From Pelomyxa schiedti (Eukaryota; Evosea; Pelobiontida; Pelomyxidae): a DNA stretch of 53,656 nt. Position numbers and translations under genes: made by a program. Location: the NCBI GenBank assembly GCA_020536535.1, contig JAHLWZ010000900.1:1-53656 (forward strand), read 5' to 3'. The notes below the pieces were generated by a model. The model saw only the letters and a list, made by a program, of their open reading frames with translations. It ran no database searches and was not told the DNA's origin. Positions 46,454 to 53,656 of this stretch are shown here, piece by piece (within the stretch, counting starts at the first letter, position 1; each line of letters opens with the position of its first letter).

Positions 46454-49400
46454 ATGCAGACGGTTCGGGAGGCACTGTCGCGAGCGAAGATCGATGTGAA
46501 ACCACTTGATGACCTGGACTTCGACTTGGATCTGCCTCTGTCCGACGAACTAATCACGCAACTCGCTGACGCTTGCGAGTATGTGGACGCTTCGTATTAC
46601 GGCACCGTCTACCGCGTGGCGGTGAGCTACCTTGTCGAAACACAAGCAGGAAGCGGCGATGAACAGTTGAGGCAGAAGTTGTCAGGTTCCCTTTCACTTG
46701 CCACTAACTACCCCACAGCATTTAGGGCCTTCTCCAAACCTTTAGAATTGAAATATGAAACAGAAATTGGGATGAGTTGTGCCACAGACTCGTTGTGCCG
46801 AGCATTGAGGACACTGGAAAGGTCCTGCACAGTGGCAGCGCTGAGAGAACTTCTTTCTCTGCCTGAAATTCCACCTCCACTTTCGCAGGTTTTCAATTCC
46901 AAAGTTGGATGGCTTCTGAAGCTTCAGCGGAGATTCCTCCCCAGGGTCGACCCAGGAGGAACTCCTTCATCCAGAATAGATTCATTTCCAGGGAGGCTAA
47001 CCGAGGCAAGATTCCAGGATTTGGAAGACCTCGTTGGTTTGGATTCTGGTGACTTTCAAAGACTCACAGCATCACTGAAAATTCCAAAGGGAAGTGCATA
47101 CAAAGTACTGCAGCAAGCAAAGGCCCTTGTTGGAGAGGGAAAAAAAGTGCTGTACCACACACTGGAAAATGCATCTGGAATCTACAGCTTGATCACCACT
47201 GTCAAAGAGGCACAGAACGGAAACGTGGTGAATAAGGTCGCTCTTATCCCACAGAAGGTTGTTACTCTGATCAACCTGATTCGCCGTGGCAGCTGTTCAC
47301 CCAGTGGTGACAGTATTGCTTATCCTCGTGTTTGTTCCAGGGAGCACAAGCTTTTCCAACGTTCAGGAGTCTGATCCTGCGTGCCTCTTCTTGCGGTTTC
47401 TTTACAGTCTCTGTGACAGGATTTTCATGTGCTTGTCTGAGCCAATGCTCGCTGAACTCCAAAACGAAACAGGAGAAGCTGAAACAACAAGGGTTGTTGA
47501 ATGTGAAGTCGAGACGCCATCAATACAAGATAGGTGTGAGTTCGAGAAAGGGTTCGCTCAGAACCTCAGCCTCCCACCGTCAGATTCGCCTTGGAAAATG
47601 ATCCAATGTGATAACAGTGTTGGTTTTGTCTGTTGTGAGGAAATCAATGAGAGCACGCTTGTTTCCCCTATTAGAGGCCAGATCCCTGCCTATTACTTCG
47701 CGCCCTATTTCAAGGATTTGTTGCACGGTAAGGAGCTGTGCACTGACACCCTCCGTTATCATGACAAGTTGGCACTCCTTCGATTGCTGAATCCCACTGC
47801 TGCTCAATCAGTTGAAGATGGGAACAAGGGTTCAATCGAAACTCTTCAGAGGGTTGCAAAGGAACGAATTAAACTGATGCTTTCACAACACTTCAGGCAT
47901 GAGTGGGACCTATTGCAACTTGAAGCACCCCGTTCACCAAGTGATTGTTGTGCCGACCTGGATCAATCCAGGCTCACAAATATTGCAGAGACCTGCCTTT
48001 CCAAGACGACGTCTGTTATTTTTCTCTTTGAGGAGTTTTGCCCGCAAAAAACGCCAAGTGAACTCCGCGATTTCTTGAATCTCACAGAACAGGAAATGAA
48101 GCAAAGAATCATTCAATTTGGGAGTGATCCACCAAGACACCACGTGACACTTTCCACTCTTTCGTCATTGGGGTTCGAGCCACACTTCGCCTCGGAAATC
48201 ACTTTCACTTTGAAAGGGAGATTTAAGAGTCAGTGTAAATCACTTGCCACGGAAATACAAGCTGCTGCGTGCAGCAATCCCGATGAAATCTGCTGTGGGG
48301 CATCATTTTCTTTGGAGCTGGACACTGCGATTCGCAAAGAAACTCCACACACAGAGCCGGGAAAGGTGATCCTTACAATGTTCCAGCAGTCAACTGACAA
48401 GGCCAACCCACTTGTTAGTTTTCAGTGTAAGATGGCTAGAAAAGTTCCACGACACTTGAAGTTCACAGTTGTGAAACTAAATTTGGAGAAGATAACTGAT
48501 GGGCGTTCTTATGTCACTCTGGCGCCTCCTTTTTGTTTTGATTTGGAAGTGGCCACTGTTCTTGGTTGTTTCCTCTTGTCTGAAGGCAAGGTGATGGTTT
48601 TTGGTGCTGATACTGCAGACCCTCCTTCAAATTACCTCATCTCTGTTCACCGAGAGGACACATGCTCCCTCAGTTGGAAACTGCCAAAGAAAGGTTGCAT
48701 TTCCCATGTAAACTTTTGTGGAGCCACGAGAATGCTGGTGATGTGATACTCTTCACCTGTTTCCAGTGTCTGTGCTCTGAAATTCAACGACTCATACTCC
48801 AAATATGACAACCTGGGCAGTTTCTCACTTGCTGACGATGGCGATCTTGCGAGTGTGAAGGGAATTTTCCCAGTTCCAAAAGGGCAAAAGGTTGTTGTTA
48901 CATTCCCAAAAGTGGCCAAGCTCTTTGACTTTGAGACCAGAATTATATCAGAGTTGCCACAATTTGATGGTCCTGCACTTTTCCTCGGTCCGGAGTTCTT
49001 TGTCACCCTGAAGCCATCACTCCCTGTTATTTCCGGAACACCTGTTAAGTCATGCGTTGTCTCTGTGAGGAGTTGCCTGCAACCCTCTAAAGTTCAGCAC
49101 TGGGAAACAAATCTTCTGAACTCACACCTGCTGCCATCAACACTTCTGGCAAACTTTCCTGCTGGAGTTACATTTGGCACAATATCACCCAACTACTGGT
49201 CACTTTTCCACAGTGGTTTTGTGTGATGAGATGAAACAGACAAAGTTCTCACTTCAGATGGCCTCGCCACCAACTCGCCCTTTGTGCTCGCCATTGCATT
49301 ACCTGCATCTTATGTTTGACAAGTTCCCATGGGAGGACTTTTGTGGTGTGGAAGTGGAGGAGAAAACACACAAGTTGACTGTTGTGGTGCCATCAGCAAC

Positions 49401-52192
49401 ATCCGAAACAAAGAGACTGATCTCCCAGCGTCTCGGGGAATATAAAGCAAAACTTGTTGGTCTTTTCAAAGCACTTGGCGCAGCTGACAAGTTCTTCATG
49501 GAACATGTGACTTGCAGCATTGATCAAGGATGGATTGATACCAAACCACTCCAACCAACAGGGTTTGGAACGTGGCTGAAAACACTCATTTCACTCGTTC
49601 CCGTTCAAATCGCTCGTGTTGACAACAACTGTTTGGTGTTGTGCAACAACAATTTATCTTCACAGGGAAATGATCCGATTCAATTCGCACAAACCCAACA
49701 CAGTGTTGCAGAGGGAATTTCGTTTGGACTCCTCGACGCTATTTTCTCATCATGTTTGAGCAAACCAGTTCTTGTTGTCACATCGATGGGAAAACAGAGC
49801 ACAGGGAAGAGTTACACTCTCAACCACCTCTTGGGTGTTCTCTTTGACATCTCTGGTGGGAGGTGCACTGATGGTTGTTGGATGAGCGTTCGTGAGAGGT
49901 CTGACTGCCTGATTGTGGCTTTGGATTTTGAAGGACTTTGTTCTCTGGAGCGCTCTGAACAGGAGGACATTCTACTTTCTATTTTAAATGCCTCCGTTTC
50001 AAATTTAACACTTTTCAAGACTGAATTTACAATTGCTCAGGCAACAGAAAAAACGTTCAGGAACTTCCAAGAGGGTGTTGGAATGTTGAAAGGGGATGAC
50101 AAACTCTTCAAGGGTTGTTTCACTCTCATGGTGAAAGATGTTCCTGAAAGGATGTTGAAAGTTTATGTTCGGAATTCCAGAAACGGTTTAACAGAATTGT
50201 GGAAACAGACCAGGGAGAAGACTTCCTTTCTCAAATGTTTCCAGGAATGTTCACGATGATTATGTGTTCCCCACTTGGAACTCCTGGCTACAATGATAGC
50301 TTGAAGAGCTGTGCCGAAATACTGCAACAGCAGACACCACAGTTCCATAGTGGAGGAGAGTTCTCCTTGATGCTCAAGCTGATTCTCGCGAAGTTGCACT
50401 TGAAGGATTGGTCTTCCCTCCAGGGACAATATATGGTGATTGTTATTCGAAAGCTCCAGGAACAGCTCCCTCTGGCCGTAAATTATGGTGCTAAGTCCAC
50501 AGTTGAAGTACACCATGACCAAATTGAAACTTGGTCAACTGGGGAAGTTTTTCCACATACCGAATCAGTCACAGTCTCTGGCCTCAACATTCCCATTTCG
50601 AAGTTCAATCTGCAGGCAGATTGTGAGTCAGAACACATCAGGGTACGAGACGAGTTAAAGTCTTGTTTTGAGAAATACCTTCCAATGCCTCAGTCCAATT
50701 TTGGTTCATGGCACAGTCAATTCCGGGAATTTGTCACCCTAGTCATTGAGAGCCGGAAGAGGCATGTGATGGCTTGGGTCAGTTCAAACATGAAACCTGA
50801 ATGGAACCAATTCCCTGAAGCGCAAAACCTCCTTACGCAAGCGAATACTGCAATTCAACAGCTGGAAACACTCAAACTTTGCACAGACACTTGCACTGAG
50901 TGCCCCTTGTCGTGCTCACTTTTGCGTATACATTCAGGAAAACACTGCTGCTGGGGCTGCAGTATTCGGACTCTCACAGGTTTCAGACAGCCAACCTTTC
51001 ACATTCAAGTGGCTGAGGTGGAAAGACTGCTCGATTGGGTAAGGCTTCAGCACGTGGAATACGGCACCCACTTTACAATCAGCCGAGAGAAAGACACAGT
51101 TGAGGGGCCAGCTGATCCCCCTCTTGCAAGATTCATTGCGACAGAGATTTTCAGTGCGTTATTGAACAACGTGGCATTTTTTTACGTTCACCTCACAGTG
51201 AAAAGGTGTAAGAACCCTCCCTGCCCTAGGGTACCAATGCAGAGCCCTGGTAATCGGGAGTAATCTACAAAACAGCAGACACAGTGACCCGGCAGTCATT
51301 GCCGATGTTTGTATACTCCTTCTTCCTGGTTTTTTACTTATTGACAACAGTTTCTGCAAAACACTTGCCACATCACAGTGATGGAGGCACAAAAGTCGGC
51401 CATATGGAAAGGTACCCTGGAGCGATTCCTTGCCCCAATTGGTAATCCGGACTCTTCAAAGGTGTGAAAAATAACGCTCATCACCGAAACAACGCACTTG
51501 TGTTTGACGCGTTGGTTCCAGGTTGCAAGTATATTTTACTTTGCAGGAACCGCAAAGCAAGTTGGCTCACGCCAGCACCTGCTATTGGCTGATGGAAGTG
51601 CCAGTGTTTCATCATCCACAACGGACCTCATAATGCCACTCAACGACATCGTGTTCTGCATTGCCGCACAATCTCATTTGGTCATTGCGATAATTGACAC
51701 ATTCCAACCAGAAAATACCGTTGGAGGGCAGTTGGTGACTACCAATATATATATAATATCTACATAGCTTCAACTTACACCTTCAAATCATAGATAACGC
51801 ATTCTGGAGCATTTAGTTACCGCCCAGGCACCGAACAACTGGCACAAGACCGGCTCCCAACAGGCTGTTACTTGGTTTTGTCTGTGAATCCAGGTTTGTT
51901 GTTTCTCCCTTACTCGTCCCGATCTTACAAATGATTTAGGATGTGAAGCGTCCACGAAACGAATTTTCACAAGCAGTTTCCGAGAAGGTACTTTTCTTCA
52001 CTCAAAAACCAACAAAAAACAAATAGAAGAAACAAAACAACTCCACACTATATAGTGCTTTTGGGTGCGGCGCCAGGGACACCTTTTGACAACATTGTGG
52101 AATGTGCAGTGACTCAAGTGCAGATCCTCACGTGTGGGCACCAGTGTCCGTTTATCACTGACACCATCAGTCAAAGATTTGCTCTTTTCTGA
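46454..52192 (+). pseudogene. VG5: broken VLIG-type GTPase with caspase-like tail
   Basis: Exon 1 (46454-46685) and the phase-1 intron to 46764 are intact. Breaks: a ~200-nt frameshifting deletion at ~47320, TGT to TGA at 48744-48746, a shift near 49160-49190, and loss of one G near 50149. The GTPase core (GKQSTGKS at ~49790, DFEG at ~49925) is intact and nearly identical to VG1. From 50199 the frame is open into one Cys/His unit (CTDTCTEC..HSGKH, ~50880-50950), then into the caspase-like module. Exons 51379-51461, 51522-51734, 51794-51893, 51940-51987 and 52056-52192 follow a donor at 51249. The module reads IFYFAGTAKQ, IIDTFQPE, GTEQLAQD and DNIVECAVTQVQ. The His and Cys positions are Thr and Phe. 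The tail could still be expressed from an internal start, but nothing shows that. Confidence 0.82.
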
Positions 52193-53656
52193 TTGAAACA
52201 ACCTTCCCTTGGTTTGGTGCACCGTCATTTCAAAGCTCAAGGCGTGAGTACTTCACGTGACCCCAAATATTCCAGTGCGTTCAAGAACATGAGACATAAC
52301 TCAATTCGGCTCGATTCCTGACATTTTTTCCTTTTTAAGCGATTTTGCAGTACAATTATTTTTTCTCCCGATATTGGGCCTTAATAGCGCTGAAAGGAAG
52401 CTTCTCCCTCAGGAGGAAATCCTGGGGAGCATGCCACACATAGCAGACAATCGAACCCGAAAGAGAAGTTCGTCTGTGTTCGGGAAAGGGTTCCCCAGAG
52501 AAAAAAGATCACATTCCAGGAACCAGATTGTGAAGTATTCGTTGTTTTTTGAACGGACTTCCAAAAGTTTTTTCTCCCCAACAGAACCGATCCCTGTCTC
52601 TGCAGTAAAAAAACTAAAAGAGCTACCGCTGAACCACAAATTCCTTCACGATTTATCGCGGGAATCTGTCAAGGTAACCAGACACCTGCAAACGGAAAGA
52701 ATCACCCTAACACCCACAGCAAAAATAAATTCGGTTGGTAAGAAATCGAACCTCGATTGTTTGGGTGGGAGAAAAAATAATTACCGCTTCCCCACTGAAT
52801 TTTGCTTTTACAAGTCCCCCACCGTACAACAGTATCAATCCCCAATCGGGGAAATGTAGGCATGTGGCTTACGGGTTTCACAGGGGAGTGTGTGCTGGGC
52901 AAGATGCACTGTCGATTTTTGTTGGCACACTCCTAAAACCGACGGTATAAAGGGTCCAATCTCCCCAATTCGAAGAGGGAAAAAATTCTTGGAATGTTTC
53001 TAATTTTAGTTTTTGTCAAACGCGAGTAACCGAATTGAGTTTTGTCTCATGACTCAATAATTTGATTTTGTGGAAAAAAGAGGAAGGGCTCAGACATACG
53101 CCAATTTGGCGCAAATCTGATAAAACAATTTTTTCCCCCGAAACTTGTGTGAAAAACGGTAGAGCTGGGAAGCCTCTGTTTGGACCAAAAGCATGCCCAA
53201 CGTGTTGTCGAAGGACAGTACTATCGGTTGTACTGTCTGAATCCAGTCTCTTCTTCCATCCGGCTGAACGAAAAAAAAATCGGTTGTGCTGGTTCCGAAC
53301 CCAGGTCTTTTCAGTCTAAAAAACGAATTTAAAGCACCTGGGCAGGTGGTATGTTGGAGGTGCCGTTGGCTGTGTGCGGCGAGTCGGTGCAACAACAACA
53401 AATGGGATATATGAAGAGAAAGGTTAAAGTCTTTAAACAGTTTTTAATATTGATGCTATGAAGACAATAAATACATTTTAGACCCTGAGCTTATTGATGA
53501 CCCTTCAGCTAATGCAATTACTATTAACAATTGTTGAAGCCAATGACGCTACTGCAGGTAACTTTTAACATATTTTATGTCCGGCCCCCCCCCCCCCCAT
53601 ATATACCCACCCCAGGACTCAGCCCCGGGTCCCCTGCTTGTCCCCTCACCCTCCCA
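52193..53656. other. No supported gene; C-homopolymer near the right edge
   Basis: The first ~100 nt are VG5 3' flank shared with the relic at 38086-38190. An open frame of 161 codons (52374-52859) is Lys/Ser/Phe-rich and resembles nothing I know. A run of about 15 C follows at ~53584-53599, with C-rich sequence to the edge. The complementary strand could form G-quadruplexes and assembly may be unreliable there. Confidence 0.45.

Noticed and set aside
46310-47374. A single long frame running through VG5 exon 1, the intron and exon 2
   Set aside because: The intron happens to lack an in-frame stop. The donor and acceptor match those of the other four copies exactly, so splicing is the better reading.
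53270-53400. Possible tRNA on the minus strand around GGGTTCGGAACC
   Set aside because: The T-stem gives only four pairs with an eight-nt loop, and no matching acceptor stem was found.
53584-53656. Telomere at the right edge
   Set aside because: A C-homopolymer and irregular C-rich sequence, with no short telomeric unit repeated.
1-53656. CRISPR arrays, bacterial promoters or operons
   Set aside because: Introns, LINE and MITE elements and the gene content show a eukaryotic chromosome; no regularly spaced repeats with unique spacers exist.

Overview
The window is eukaryotic nuclear DNA. Its ordinary genes are split by short GT-AG introns, and it holds a decayed non-LTR retrotransposon and a Tc1/mariner-type MITE. 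The single-copy genes are typical eukaryotic ones: exosome subunit RRP42/EXOSC7, cytosolic Phe-tRNA synthetase beta, an SCP/Dullard-type CTD phosphatase and a TEX2-like SMP lipid-transfer protein. Gene density is high and introns are about 40-220 nt, which suggests a protist or early-branching opisthokont/amoebozoan rather than an animal or plant. I cannot place the species from sequence alone.

Layout: 1-3.1 kb is repeat-rich with no convincing gene, except a weak SAM-like reading frame on the minus strand. EXOSC7 lies at 3.1-4.5 kb (+). From 12.2 to 22.7 kb there is a conventional block: a Gfo/Idh/MocA dehydrogenase (-), a His/Cys/Pro-rich protein (-), an unknown C2-like protein (-), FARSB (+), a CTD phosphatase (-) and an SMP protein (-). 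A ~4 kb LINE (-) sits at 33.7-37.8 kb. 52.2-53.7 kb shows nothing firm.

The main content is a same-strand family of five giant paralogues, called here VG1-VG5: VG1 4.65-11.5, VG2 22.9-26.4, VG3 26.5-32.6, VG4 38.3-45.0 and VG5 46.5-52.2 kb. Each starts with a small exon of about 77 codons (reduced in VG2) ending in a phase-1 intron at Lys-Leu-Ser. A long, almost intronless exon follows, with a SAM-like segment, a degenerate P-loop segment, a beta-propeller-like middle, and a VLIG/GBP-class GTPase core (GKQSTGKS ... DFEG).

Two alternative C-termini are present. VG1, VG3 and VG4 carry a long Cys/His (zinc-binding-like) array and a von Willebrand A domain. VG2 and VG5 instead carry a multi-exon domain that reads as a caspase (peptidase C14) fold in which both catalytic positions are replaced. 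VG4 (2203 aa) and VG2 (1024 aa) have clean predicted coding sequences. VG1 has one frame-shifting 11-nt deletion ahead of its VWA domain. VG3 and VG5 are multiply broken, and a relic of a third caspase-type tail lies just upstream of VG4.

The near-identity of the GTPase cores between otherwise diverged copies suggests gene conversion. By analogy with animal VLIG/GBP proteins and with GTPase, VWA and caspase modules of conflict and cell-death systems, this looks like a diversifying innate-immunity-like locus. That role is inference; the domain content and exon structure are what the sequence shows.
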